This document shows, in pieces, positions 37,363 to 49,357 of a DNA stretch of 64,000 nt. Origin of the DNA: Dallia pectoralis (Eukaryota > Chordata > Actinopteri > Esociformes > Umbridae); the NCBI GenBank assembly GCA_029465975.1, contig CM055761.1, forward strand, positions 10,280,529 to 10,344,528. The letters are read 5' to 3'. The notes below the pieces were generated by a model. The model was not told the DNA's origin. It did no database searches and saw only the letters and a program-made list of their open reading frames with translations. Numbering within the stretch: the first letter of the stretch is position 1; each line of letters starts with the position of its first letter. The translations under genes and the position numbers were made by a program.

Positions 37363-38924
37363 TTACAATGTTCACTAGATACATGCACTTATAGTTCTTG
37401 GTTGATGACATTGGATTATTCCTCTTCCAAATTGGGCATTAGGTTTACCAGTGTTACACTAGTTGTTAACTTTCTGAATGTTTTTAGCAACAAACAAATG
37501 ACGATGACAAAATAATTGTATAGACCCCTTCCTTAAGTTCTGTACCCCAGTATAACACATGCAGATTAAAATGTGTTGAATTTGATATATCTAAATCTTT
37601 AGAGGTGAAGTATATTTATGAAGTGTTAAGAGTTGCTATTATGAAGGGGGAGAGAACAGGACTTATATAAATGGAGTGAAAGAGAGTAGGGGGGGAAATA
37701 GATAGTAGAGACAAACACTTGAGCATGCAGCTGGGAGTGTGGGAGAGAACAAAACATGCAATTAGAGCTCACTACATTGTGAAGTGGTCATTACTATAGC
37801 TAATGAGTGCGCTATCAGTCCTCACATTAAAGTGTCTGCTAACGAGACCTTGTTCATCATCTCAGAACACAAGTCATCACATAATCCTATCTGTCTGTCC
37901 TCTCATTCCCCGTGCAGGGGCCTAGCTGGGAGTGAATGCTCATTAGAGGACACCGTGGACAAAAGCGAAAAACATAAACACGATGCTCCGGGGCACAGGG
38001 CTACTCCAGTCCCTTCGATTTGACTGCTAACTGACTGGCTGGCTGGCACCCTCCACAAACTCACTCCACCATCAGATTTATCACAAGAGCTGTCTGGTTG
38101 CTGGATTGTTTTGGCAAAGATTCACAGAAGTCTCTCACAGCTCTAATGACCCATCCTCTTTCCACATCGGTCCACTTAACCTTGTGAACTCCCAATCCAC
38201 AGTTCTCGAAACATCCTTCTACATTTCCTTCGCAACAGACGGTAGGCTGTGATAAAAGATGCGTGACTTCATGGATTAGCAGACAAATCTAGCCCGGGGC
38301 GCCAGAATGGCACAGCGGTAAAGCCAACGCTACATAAAAATGATCGTTGATTTTTCTTGGGGATTAGTCCAGGGGTATTTGCTTTGCAAGCATTGTCTGC
38401 GTTTAGGATGCTTTAGTAATCAAATACGATTGCCTTGAATCATTGCTCTTTAGCTACTCCTTGTGGCAGCTTGGGTGTCTCTGAGCTGAATCAAATTAGA
38501 AAAATTAAATATGCATTCCTTCTGGTGTGCAAGGTGTCTAAGTCCTGTTTGGGAACCACAATTAATAAAATGATCAATTTCGATATTTTACGAAATACGG
38601 GAGAAAAACAAAAGAATCAACGAATAAAACTATCTGCCGTTTCACATATGTTTCATCATAAACAGTATTCTCCTCCAATATACAATGCATTCAGAAAGAA
38701 TTCCGACCCCTTCAAGATTGTGTTTTTTAAATTGGCCTCTATCTTTCATGAATTGGAGTTTAGAACCACCACGACTCGTACTTGAGATGGCCGCATGGCC
38801 CAACAGTAAATAAGAATACAGAATGTCCTCCTAACTCACCACTCTGCATTTGTGTTCAACCTTCACCTACCTACTACTATTGTTTGCACAGATAACAATA
38901 CTTTTTTAAACTAAACTATCTTAA
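37363..38924. other. unassigned; candidate conserved segment and a tRNA-like scrap
   Basis: 37720-38030 has even composition and no transposon signature and is a candidate conserved non-coding element. At 38293-38335 GGCGCCAGAATGGCACAGCG looks like a degraded SINE head. No exon was recognised. Confidence 0.4.
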
Positions 38925-39140
38925 GTTCCCCCAGCACAGCCAGAAGAGGACTAGCAACCCCTCAAAGCCTGGTTCCTCTCGAGGTTTCTTCGTAAATTCG
39001 ACCCATCAGGGTGTTTTTCTTAGCCACCGTGTATCAACTTGTATCAACTGGTTGATGTGTGCCCTGTCAGATTCAGGCTGGGTGTTTGTGAAGGCACTTT
39101 GTGACAACTTTGTTGTAAAAGGGGCTTTATACATTTTGTT
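38925..39140 (+). mobile_element. LINE 3'-end fragment (same family as 46587-48678)
   Basis: CACAGCCAGAAGAGGACTAG through GAGGTTTCTTC, GATTCAGGCTGGGTGTTTGT and CACTTTGTGACAACTTTGTT matches the last about 210 bp of the LINE ending at 48678 segment by segment. It has no coding sequence. Confidence 0.85.
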
Positions 39141-39540
39141 TCCAAATTAGCCTATTTGTTCTGGAATTTTCCAAGCCGCTCTACAGTACAGTCAACAAAG
39201 TGCATGTAAACTTCTGATCCACTGTATTTGTAATATAGTGAATTAGAAGCAAACTAATTTGCCTGTAAAGAATTGTTGAAAAAAGTTCTTGTGTTATGCA
39301 AAAAGTAGATTTTTTTATGACTTTCGACTAACTGTAACTCTGAAATGTACATACATTTCCAGTCTTGGTTACCTAAACTTATTTTGTTTCAGAATATTCA
39401 GTGGACTTCTACTGCTAAAATGTCAATAGAAACTGCAAATGGGTGTATTGTACATGTAAGGAGGTTAGTGTTTCTGGGCAGATGTGGGTAAAATGTATCA
39501 GCATTTAATTCTGGAATAGTCAGCGCAAACTAATATTGGA
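39141..39540. other. no recognised feature
   Basis: Unassigned AT-rich DNA. Confidence 0.4.
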
Positions 39541-39735
39541 GCAGTTGGTCTAGCTCAGTGGTGGAGTACATGCTCTATATGTATGATGTCCTGGGTTCCT
39601 ATTGGAGGAGTTGGTGTAGCTCAGTGGTAGAGTACATGCTCTATATGTATGATGTACTGGGTTCAATCCCCAGCTTCTCCCCAGGTCGACGTTGTAAATG
39701 AGAATTTGGTCCCAATCTGGTAAAATAAAAATAAA
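39541..39735 (+). mobile_element. tRNA-derived SINE with duplicated tRNA-like head
   Basis: The complete head at about 39604-39677 has a 7-bp acceptor-like pairing (GGAGGAG with CTTCTCC), an A-box (TAGCTCAGTGG) and a B-box (GGTTCAATCCC). It is preceded at 39541-39600 by a second, incomplete copy of the same head. The tail AATGAGAATTTGGTCCCAAT ends in A-rich sequence. It is the same family as 16380-16525. Confidence 0.8.
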
Positions 39736-39799
39736 AAAACTCATGCGGGGATGTCATTCAAGATTTTTTTGAACTTACATGTGAAAAATGAATCAGTGT

Positions 39800-40400
39800 T
39801 GGACGCCCATGATTAATTGATGCATGAGACCAATGAAGACAATCCCATCTGGAACGGAGATGCACTGTGAGAAGACAGCAAGCTGGTGGAGGACGTGTGA
39901 TGCTCTGGGCAATGATCTGCAGGGAAACCCCTTGGTCTGGGCATTAATGTGTCAATTTGACACGTGCCACCTATCTAAACATTGATGCAGACCAGGTACA
40001 GCCCTTCATGGCAAAGGTATTCCCTGATGTCAGTGAGCACCTTCAGCAGGATAATGCGCCCTGCCATACTGCACATATGTTTGGTGAGGAGGATGGTGAT
40101 GAGCATTTGTGAGATGTATGGTGAGGAACATGATGAAGAGTTTAGGCGTTGCCCTGGTCTCTGATTTCCCCATAACCTCAATCTGATTGAGCATCTGTGG
40201 GATGTGTGGGACCAACCAAAAAATATCAGATCTATGGAGGCTCCACCTTGCAACTGATATAACTGAAATGATCTACTGCTAATGCCTTGGTGCCAGATAC
40301 CAAAGGACCACTTTAGGGGGCGGGCCGGCACTGTTTTGGCAGCCCACAAAGGACCAACAGCATTTAAGTCAGGTGGTGTCAAATAATGTGTCTTATGAGT
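39800..40400 (+). pseudogene. Tc1-like transposase remnant, C-terminal part
   Basis: GGACGTGTGATGCTCTGGGC (GGGSVMLW-like region), CAGGATAATGCGCCCTGCCA (QDNAPCH, catalytic Asp) and ATTGAGCATCTGTGGGATGT (IEHLWD, catalytic Glu) occur in the expected order, with frameshifts between them. The copy lacks its 5' part. It is the same family as the copy at 25978-26829. Confidence 0.8.
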
Positions 40401-40954
40401 GTAAACCTACACGGTTTCATTGAATGATCCACCACCATCCATGGCAGTGTGATGATGCTAAATGAACATCTTGTATTGGTTGCCAACATATCAGCCCACA
40501 AAACCTGGTCGCAATTAGAGGTCCAATGACATTTAGGGGTTTGGTCACATCAACAGTCTCTCTTCTGGTAACCGTTCCAAAATATTTGTTTGCATAAAAT
40601 TCTTGTCTAGTCGTAGTTTTGGCAATTTGGCCAGCATATAAAGAAGACTTGGTCGTGCCATAGCAGCAATAACCAACCCCTTAGCACCCAGAACCAGTTA
40701 CACACTTGATCACAAGTCCCATATAGCCGTGACACTTTAATTAAACCAAAGGTAAAACAGCTGTGACAATCCCCGTGCTCCAACACCCTCTAGCCCACTA
40801 GCTGTCCCTAAGACACTAGGAATTGTGACACAGTGTATTTCTTCAACACCTGAATTCGAAGCCTATCTTTATTTTTTGTAAGCTTTTCGTAAGTTTGCTT
40901 GCAACTTGAAAAACCCAGAGAAAAATAAACAAGAGACAGTCTTTGGGAAGACGC
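40401..40954. other. no recognised feature
   Basis: Unassigned DNA between the Tc1 remnant and the LTR fragment. Confidence 0.4.
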
Positions 40955-41200
40955 TGTCACGACTCCCACCGAAGTCTTCGTGCAGACATCGGTATCGCTC
41001 GTCACCAGACTTCTAGCCGCCTCGCTCAGTTGTTCATCATTCCATCTGTTTTGTCTTGTCAACCTACACACCTACTTCTCATTACGGTCTATATAATCCC
41101 CTGGAATTCCCTGTGTCTTTGAGCGTTTCCTGAGACATTTGTTTTGAGCTTGCATTTATTTTGTGCGTAACTGAGTCCACTGGATTAGTGTTAGACGTTT
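40955..41200 (+). mobile_element. gypsy-type LTR fragment
   Basis: It starts TGTCACGACTCCCACCGAAG like the LTR at 25533. A TATA-like GTCTATATAATCCCC lies at about 41088. No 3' end or internal region is seen. Confidence 0.45.
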
Positions 41201-41924
41201 TCATTTCATCAAAACACCTGTTACATATTAAGAGACGCTATTGGAGCTGCTGTACTATAATGAAAGGAACTTGCAACATACATCCTACACCTGGCTCCTC
41301 TCCTTCATAACACCAATGTGACAGACGCTGACAATAACTTTTTGTGAAGTAATAGTTGATATTTCATCTTAAATCTTTTCCTAATACCTTTTCTGTTATA
41401 ATTCCCATTTTTATGGATTTGCATGGTAAAAGTCTTAGAAAACCCACATGAAATTACTGCCATTTTAGTGGAAATTTGAATTTTCAGGCATGTAGCTGCC
41501 TCTTGATTGTCATTACCAATTTTTTAAAGATAAAGAACTTTTGCTGTTTGTCACCTGATTATTATACCCCGGTGAAACCGTGTGCTATTGATGACCACTT
41601 AAAAAATCCCAATGTCTTAGATGAAATTTAAAAAACATTTGGAAAATACATTTAATATATTTTCTTCGTAAAGGCATTCTTGGTGTGCCAATAGTTGTGC
41701 CATCCATGTTTTTGAGTAAAGTATTTACATACTGTTTTCATTTACAAGTCTGATTTATATAATATTTTGAATGTAAGACCAGGCTGATGAACTAGAATGA
41801 CATTTGTTTGTGTTGTTTTGCATATATACCTACAGTGCCAGTGACTATTTAGCCACTGTATGCTCGTACTTAATAAAGTCTGTGATGGCATGGTTTCTAG
41901 ATTTTAGGAAGAACACCAGCCACA
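41201..41924. other. no recognised feature
   Basis: AT-rich DNA up to the target site of the foldback element. Confidence 0.4.
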
Positions 41925-42434
41925 TATGGGGCGCCGTTTGTAAAGTGAAGCACACAAAAATAACACCAACATTTTGCCACATTTAGCCTCAAACCACATT
42001 TAATAGTCACGTTTTTAACACATTTAAAGCATTATTTGTGAACTTTCTCTTATTGACTTTTTGTGTAAAATATATATAAATGCTAAATGTTAAATATTAA
42101 ATGTTAAATGTTAAATCTAAATGTTAAATGTTAAATCTAAATGTTAAATGTTAAATCTAAATGTTAATTGTTAAATCTAAATGTTAAATGTTAAATCTAA
42201 ATGTTAAATCTAAATGTTAAATGTTAAATCTAAATGTTAAATCTAAATGTTAAATGTTAAATCTAAATGTTATATGTTAAATCTAAATGTTAAATCTAAA
42301 TGTTATATGTTAAATCTAAATGTTAAATCTAAATGTTAAATCTAAATGTTAAATGTTAAATCTAAATTATAAGTCATACATTTAACTATACAAGAATTAC
42401 GGTACTTAGCCACGCCCCTAGTTCGTGATCATGA

Positions 42435-43790
42435 ATCTTCACAACTCGCACAGCTCTACTATTTCACAAAGATGTCTTTCAAAATGGCAAGTCATGTAGA
42501 GTTATAGCGGCTGTATTTGAGAGAGCTGTTGCTGCTGGGGTTAGGATGGCTCTTCATGACCGACCTCCACCAAGCACATCTTCCCAATCAACCACCACAT
42601 CATTGCCATCGGTAAGTACTGAAGTTATGCGTTTTATGAAATGGAGGGGTCTTACAGTTAACCTAGCTGTCGTAGCTAGTATCATATGTCACCTGTTAAC
42701 TAGACTACCATAACCCAGTTAGTGGTTAACGGTAACCAAATTACCCACTTTATGAAGCTATTGTTGTGGTGAATTTGTGACCAACTTTCCCAGATTGCTC
42801 ACGAGCGCACTAACTAAGCAATCTGGGTAAGGGTTGGGTACGGAGACCCGCTGCTAATAGGGCACAGGTGCTTTAACAACCGGTATCTACCGGACCGAGT
42901 AGCAACGCGGATTTGTGTGCCTCATTTCGGCGCCACTTATTATACCTGAATGCCTTACAGTGCATTCAAAATTATTGTAAATGAACCTTTTCCCATCTGG
43001 TGGTTGTTTTTGTTGTCCAACAGCAATTTACTAGTGAAATTACTATATTATTAAATCATTTAATTTTTACCATATGGCCTTAGCAATAATCAAGCCGTTC
43101 TTTAATGTCGCTGACTGTTGTTTAGTACTTTACTCTATTCATCTAGTCTTCTGAATCCAAACTATAAGGTACAGTTTACTGTAGGCCAAAATATGGTACC
43201 AGGCAGATTTAACCACTAGACCTTGAACTGGGCTTTATCGCCATATCTGACAGTCAAAATATGGGCTCTTGTTTCAGGTCTCCACACCAGTAGTGCCCAC
43301 TGGCACTTCCAGCTCTGCCACCACTGTCACATCACTAAGATCAGTAAGTGAAGTTGTGTTATACAGCTAGAACATTTTTGTTACCCTCAGTGAAATGAGT
43401 CATGTAGCTCAAAAAATGAAATCCATCAACAGACTATTAGGGGTTATATGACAAATTGAAGTGAGTCTCGAATGATTTGACAAAAAAAACACTGTAAAAG
43501 CTATTCTTGGTTAATATTCAAGTTCAACATTGGTCATTTTTTGGCTCATGTTATTTTAATATGAAGTGTATTAATATGGGTGGAGTATAATGATTACATT
43601 GTGTGCATGGCAAAATTATAACAGAAACACTGAATGTCCTGTCTGTTTTTCCCCTTCTTTTTTTAGGATGGGCATACCATATTTTCTAAAGAGGACATTG
43701 AGTGCTTGTTACGACTTGGGACAACTCTCTGCGGTAGCTCCGGTCCTGCAGATATCCAGACCCACGTTATACAAATACCTGCGGCATACT
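42435..43790 (+). pseudogene. N-terminal exons of a DDE integrase-like transposase (left arm)
   Basis: Three consecutive stretches have proper splice signals and all stay in phase 0. Exon a is open from 42435 and ends at a GTAAGT after 42611. Exon b is 43278-43343 (22 codons), between TTTCAG and GTAAGT. Exon c starts at 43667 after a T-rich AG acceptor. Exon c begins with FSKEDIECLLRLG and, after a one-base frame change, reads IAPVLQISRPTLYKYLR-like residues, a helix-turn-helix common at the N-terminus of a fish integrase-like protein family. The frame then runs into the 83-bp array, so the catalytic part is missing on this strand. No secure ATG was found for exon a. Confidence 0.7.
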
Positions 43791-44391
43791 GTACACCACT
43801 ACATACTGATGAATTCATGTTATTGTTCAGTCTTAATCCATGGCACTGGTTGTATTTACAATATGTGCTTACTGTACACCACTACATACTGATGAATTAA
43901 TGTTATTGTTCAGTCGTAATCCATGGCACTGGTTGTATTTACAATATGTGCTTACTGTACACCACTACATACTGATGAATTCATGTTATTGTTCAGTCTT
44001 AATCCATGGCACTGGTTGTATTTACAATATGTGCTTACTGTACACCACTACATACTGATGAATTAATGTTATTGTTCAGTCTTAATCCATGGCACTGGTT
44101 GTATTTACAATATGTGCTTACTGTACACCACTACATACTGATGAATTCATGTTATTGTTCAGTCTTAATCCATGGCACTGGTTGTATTTACAATACGTGC
44201 TTACTGTACACCACTACATACTGATGAATTCATGTTATTGTTCAGTCTTAATCCATGGCACTGGTTGTATTTACAATATGTGCTTACTGTACACCACTAC
44301 ATACTGATGAATTCATGTTATTGTTCAGTCTTAATCCATGGCACTGGTTGTATTTACAATATGTGCTTACTGTACAACACTACATACTGAT
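43787..44391. repeat. 83-bp tandem repeat (about 7.3 copies) inside the foldback loop
   Basis: Units contain ACTGTACACCACTACATACT, TTATTGTTCAGTCTTAATCC and ATGGCACTGGTTGTATTTAC, and are nearly identical. Since 83 is not a multiple of 3, overlapping 72-codon frames recur; these are not genes. The array begins right at the end of the HTH-coding segment. Confidence 0.92.
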
Positions 44392-45617
44392 AAGTTAGTT
44401 ACATTTTTATTATTGATTAGTATAAGGAAATGGATTCAATTTTGAATTTTGTGGAATACAAATTCCTTTACTCTGTGAAGTTGTTTTTTTCTAGTCGCCA
44501 TTGTTTAACTTTTGAATTGTATTTTCATATTTTTACAATAGAAATGGTACAAGTAAAAAAAGATTCTACCTGTAACACAATGGCCTTACCTTGTTTTCTG
44601 TGATAAACATGTACAAACTAACAAAAAAATTGGCACATGTGCTACTACTACACATTTACATCCTATATTATGGTCTTTGGGGCAGTTTTTCCTGCATACA
44701 GAGACACTGAAACGTGCCCACACACACATAATGTTGCATTATTACCTAGGCACTGAGAAGCTGTTTGCTTACTCTTTCCCATAGAGGAAAATGTTTTCGA
44801 ACATGAGGATGATTTAGATAACAATTCAGAGTATTCTGAAGTGAATTACAAGATGGCCTTCACTTGGAATATGTACCACAGGCGTAAGCTGCAGCAGCCC
44901 CACTGCCATTTACTGGAAGTGCCCCACACCACTAGAGTTTGCATTCAAAGTAAGAAATGTTCATGAAAACATTGTCTCACTTTTTCCCAATATAAGCATG
45001 ATCAAATATTTAACACAAAAAACAAATCACACTTCCATTGTTAATTGTGTTTTAGTAAAGACTTGATTGCATTGCATATATATCAAATGTCATATCCAAA
45101 TTGTTTGAAATTAAGATACAGACAATAGTTGTAAAGTAACATTTTATTTCACAATTGTTTTCAAATCTCTGACCCGAGAGATACCAGAGGGTCCCAAAAG
45201 TAAAGACAATACAAGGGTTAAGAGGATTCACTGCAATCACCAAAACTTGAAAGTCCTGCTGCTTAATGTACAGCACTACTTATTCACAAGATAATGTTGT
45301 CTTATTTATTAGTATAAGAACAATAATATTAATACATTCAATTTTAAGCACCTGTCAAGAAAGCCAAAGACACTGAACAGCAATGAGACAATAAAAACAC
45401 AATATAAACAGTACTAATACACAAAAGGGGTAATAAAGGACAGATAGAGCAAGCTATTCTGGAGGGGTAAGCTTAACAACAGGGATTTAAGTAACAACAG
45501 TTACAATTTTTACAATTTTGTTGAATACAAATTTGTGTACTGTTGTATGTTTTCCCCTTGTTTCCATAATTTTCAAGAGGGTTTACTGAAACAACCAATT
45601 CTTGCAAGTCCTGCTGG
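44392..45617. other. foldback loop interior with one possible small exon
   Basis: This is largely AT-rich and unassigned. At 44785-44949 an open stretch encoding an acidic then basic segment (FEHEDDLDNNSEYSEVNYK, then MYHRRKLQQPHCHLLEVPH) lies between a CCCATAG acceptor-like and a GTAAG donor-like signal, which may be an exon of a second transposon gene. Confidence 0.35.
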
Positions 45618-46216
45618 TTAAGTGGGCAAAAGGAGATGTGCAAGAGGTGCCGATACGGAGTCCTCTGTTCTTTCGTCAGTTGCAGTTTCTGGATTGTTAG
45701 TTAACAGAAGATGTCTGTCTAGGGTGAAAAGCTGAACTGGGGTTCTGTTACCTTCAGAGGAGATTGAATGATTGTTAAATGCATCTTTAAACTCATCCAA
45801 TGTCCGATTGATCCTGGGAATATATACATAATGGAGAAAATAAATCTGATTCATTATCTATGTCTAAAGTCTCCATTGACTCTAGCTCATAGAAAATGGG
45901 TGCAAACACATCACAGCAGTTTCTGTTCAGGTCCCGATTGAATCGTTCGATTCATTGATCATGTACAGAGCTTCCAGTCAACACAGAATTGTCACCTCTG
46001 AACTCTCATGTCTTCCCAAATACAGACATTCTCCCCTCCATGATCAGTTCTGATATGAAGGGGCCGGCCAAGATCACTGATGGCTGTACTGAAGAGGTCC
46101 ATAACAGTTTCAGCCCGGTTGTTGTTGGAACACCAGATAAACGTTAACATTCTACTGTAACCATCCATTGTGCAATGTACAACTAATTTCCATCTAATAA
46201 GTTTGTATGCCCATCC
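45618..46216 (-). pseudogene. catalytic and C-terminal part of a DDE integrase-like transposase
   Basis: On the minus strand the integrase fold is readable: KLIRWKLVVH, then MDGYSRM (first Asp), SNNNRAETVMDLF, RTDHGGENV (second Asp) and an IERF segment with the third acidic residue. A TGA replaces the Arg expected just before IERF, and a frameshift precedes it. The C-terminus, FLHYVYIPRINRTLDEF and EGNRTPVQLF (45854-45730), is typical of a large fish protein family with an rve-like integrase core. The three catalytic positions survive although the frame is broken. The HTH exon that should precede it has been deleted: the right-arm acceptor joins directly to this core. Confidence 0.8.
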
Positions 46217-46586
46217 TAAAAAAAGGGGAAAAACAGACAGGACATTGAGTGTTTATGATATAATTTTGCCATGCACATAATGTAATCATTATACTCCACC
46301 CATATTAATACACTTCATATTAAAATAACATGAGCCAAAAAATGACCAATGTTGAACTTGAATATTAACCAAGAATAGCTTTTACAGTGTTTTTTTTGTC
46401 AAATCATTCGAGACTCACTTCAATTTGTCATATAACCCCTAATAGTCTGTTGATGGATTTCATTTTTTGAGCTACATGACTCATTTCACTGAGGGTAACA
46501 AAAATGTTCTAGCTGTATAACACAACTTCACTTACTGATCTTAGTGATGTGACAGTGGTGGCAGAGCTGGAAGTGCCAGTGGGCAC

Positions 46587-48678
46587 AAGGCTCAGTCTTA
46601 GGACCACTTCTGTTCTCACTCTATATGTTACCTTTGGGTAATGTAATTCGAAAACATAATGTCAATTTTCACTGCTATGCCGATGACACGCAGCTGTATA
46701 TTGCTATGAAACATGGAGAAGCCCCTAAATTAGCCACTATGGAAGCTTGTGTTTCAGATATACGAAGGTGGATGACAGAGAATTTTCTGCTCCTAAATTC
46801 AGATAAAACTGAAATGCTAGTTTTAGGACCTAAGAAACAGAGAGATTTATTGACAGACCTTGCAGAAAAACTAATCCATGCTTTTGTTACCTCAAGATTA
46901 GATTATTGCAATGTTCTATTCTCTGGTTACCCTGATAAATCAGTAAACAAACTTCAATTAGTACTTAATACGGCTGCTAGAATCTTAACTAGAACTAAGA
47001 AGTTTGACCACATTAACCCAGTATTAGCCTCTTTACATTGGCTGCCTGTTAAGGCTAGGGCAGACTTTAAAGTACTACTGTTAACATACAAAGCTTTACA
47101 TCAACTTGCTCCCACCTACCTCGCTGAATTAGTCCAGCCATACATACCCACGCGTAACCTTAGATCAAAGGATGCCGGTCTCCTAATTGTACCTAAAATT
47201 TCGAAACAAACAGCTGGAGGTAGAGCCTTCTCCTATAGAGCTCCTCTATTATGGAATGAGTTGCAAATCTGGGTTAGAAATGTAGATTCTGTTCAAACCT
47301 TTAAATCACAATTAAAAACATATCTTTTCAGTAAGGTCTATGGTTGAGTGTAATATGGCCCAGGGTACGAAGGTTGAACGGAAGGCTAGGATCTCATTCT
47401 GCCCTGCTGTCTTTGCCTTGCGGGTTCACATCTCCCCTGGGGTGTCCTCTCGATTGCTGCCTGGGGGGTGGAGTCACTGGCTCGCTATGGTTCCCTGTTG
47501 TTGGCTCTCGAGTAGCTTTTTGAGCAAAAACGATACCTCCAGGCTACTGCCTGGGGGGTGGAGTCACTGGCTCGCTATAGCTCTCCTTTGTTCGCTCAAT
47601 CCCAGTAGCTAGTGAACAAACTCTGATTATCCCAGTTAACTGTGGGGAGGAGTCACTGGTTCGCTATAGCTCTCCTTTGTTCGCTCAATCCGAGTAGCTG
47701 GTGAATTAAACTCTGATTATCCCAGTTAACTGTGGGGAGGAGTCACTGGTTCGCTATAGTGCTCCGTTGCAGCCTCAATTCGAGTAGCTTTGTGAGCAAA
47801 AACTAAACCTCCCATATGCTCCTCGGAGTGTGGATGTCACTGGCTCGCTATAGCTCTTGTTTGTTCCACCAGCTCGAGTAACTTTGTGAGCAAAAACTAA
47901 ACCTGCCCGAGTGGTCATGGTCGATTGGCGTCCCTGGGTTGATGCTCGGCATAGTGGGTGGGTGTTTTCCGGCCTATTGGGCCCTGTTTCGGGGTTTACC
48001 CTGTTCAGGGCCCCAGCTTCACTGGACCCCCCTGTCTCATTCTAAGATCTATGCTGCTATATTATGGTGCCGGGGACGTAGGGAACCAGGGTGTCTAATC
48101 TTTCCTGTGTCCTGTCTCTACTAACATCTGTCTGGACTTGTCCTGGGTTTACCCGTTCATGGCCATTGTCTCACAAACCCCCCTGTCTCCTTTTAAAGTA
48201 TTATGTTCGGTATACTATTGTGCCGGGAACTAGTGTCCAACCTTTCCCTGTGTTTGTGTCCACTTTTGTCAGGGGGACCGCTCCAGCTTGGAGCATATGC
48301 TGGATCCTCCCTGGGGCCCCTGACTGTGCGGCTGACAGAACAGCTGGTGCAACCGGAGCTTCTTCCTCCAAGTCCTATCAAATCCATCATCCCTCCTGGA
48401 CATCCCGGACTATTTTGCTTTCTCAGTTTTTCACACCTCGCTTGTTGTACTGTCATAAACTGACCCAGCCCAGCCAGAAGAGGACTGGTGATCCCTCAGA
48501 GCCTGGCTCCTCTCTAGGTTTCTTCCTAAATCTGACTTTCAGGGAGTTTTTCCTAGCCGCCGTGTGTCAACTTGTTCAACTTGTTGATGTTTGCTCTGTC
48601 GGATTCAGGCTGGTGATTGTAAAAGCACTTTGTGACAACTTTTGTTGTAAAAATAAATTTGATTGATTGATTGATTGA
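46587..48678 (+). mobile_element. 5'-truncated LINE inserted into the right arm
   Basis: The insertion lies in exon b of the right-arm transposase copy, with about 3 bp of target lost and no clear duplication. It starts at the RT motif GSVLGPLLFSLY, then has the YADDTQLYI catalytic box (46676-46702). The frame stays open to the stop at 47345-47347, but a stretch between LVLGPKK and LIHAFVTSRLDYC is missing compared with the family, so an internal deletion is likely. C-terminal marks are ASLHWLPVKARADFK and LKTYLFSK. The 3' UTR contains about five imperfect ~100-bp repeats (GGAGTCACTGGCTCGCTATA, 47440-47900) and ends in (GATT)n. It belongs to an L2/CR1-type group. Confidence 0.88.
46622..47347 (+). 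pseudogene. LINE reverse transcriptase C-terminal frame (internally deleted)
   Basis: This is the coding part of the truncated LINE, with about 240 codons open to the TGA at 47345. The catalytic YADD is intact, while the palm/thumb segment after the LGP motif is shortened. No endonuclease or N-terminal RT remains, so it is non-functional despite the open frame. The first ATG at 46625 is probably not a native start because the frame continues upstream to 46590. Confidence 0.75.
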
Positions 48679-49357
48679 TGGTGTGGAGACCTGAAACAAG
48701 AGCCCATATTTTGACTGTCAGATATGGCGATAAAGCCCAGTTCAAGGTCTAGTGGTTAAATCTGCCTGGTACCATATTTTGGCCTACAGTAAACTGTACC
48801 TTATAGTTTGGATTCAGAAGACTAGATGAATAGAGTAAAGTACTAAACAACAGTCAGCGACATTAAAGAACGGCTTGATTATTGCTAAGGCCATATGGTA
48901 AAAATTAAATGATTTAATAATATAGTAATTTCACTAGTAAATTGCTGTTGGACAACAAAAACAACCACCAGATGGGAAAAGGTTCATTTACAATAATTTT
49001 GAATGCACTGTAAGGCATTCAGGTATAATAAGTGGCGCCGAAATGAGGCACACAAATCCGCGTTGCTACTCGGTCCGGTAGATACCGGTTGTTAAAGCAC
49101 CTGTGCCCTATTAGCAGCGGGTCTCCGTACCCAACCCTTACCCAGATTGCTTAGTTAGTGCGCTCGTGAGCAATCTGGGAAAGTTGGTCACAAATTCACC
49201 ACAACAATAGCTTCATAAAGTGGGTAATTTGGTTACCGTTAACCACTAACTGGGTTATGGTAGTCTAGTTAACAGGTGACATATGATACTAGCTACGACA
49301 GCTAGGTTAACTGTAAGACCCCTCCATTTCATAAAACGCATAACTTCAGTACTTACC

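Noticed and set aside
39604..39677. Possible functional tRNA gene
   Set aside because: It has A- and B-boxes and a near-perfect acceptor pairing, but it is followed by a SINE body and tail, shares its family with 16380-16525, and has a poor D-arm. It is a SINE head.
43840..44390. Series of 72-codon open frames
   Set aside because: Each is the same 83-bp tandem repeat read in a shifted frame.
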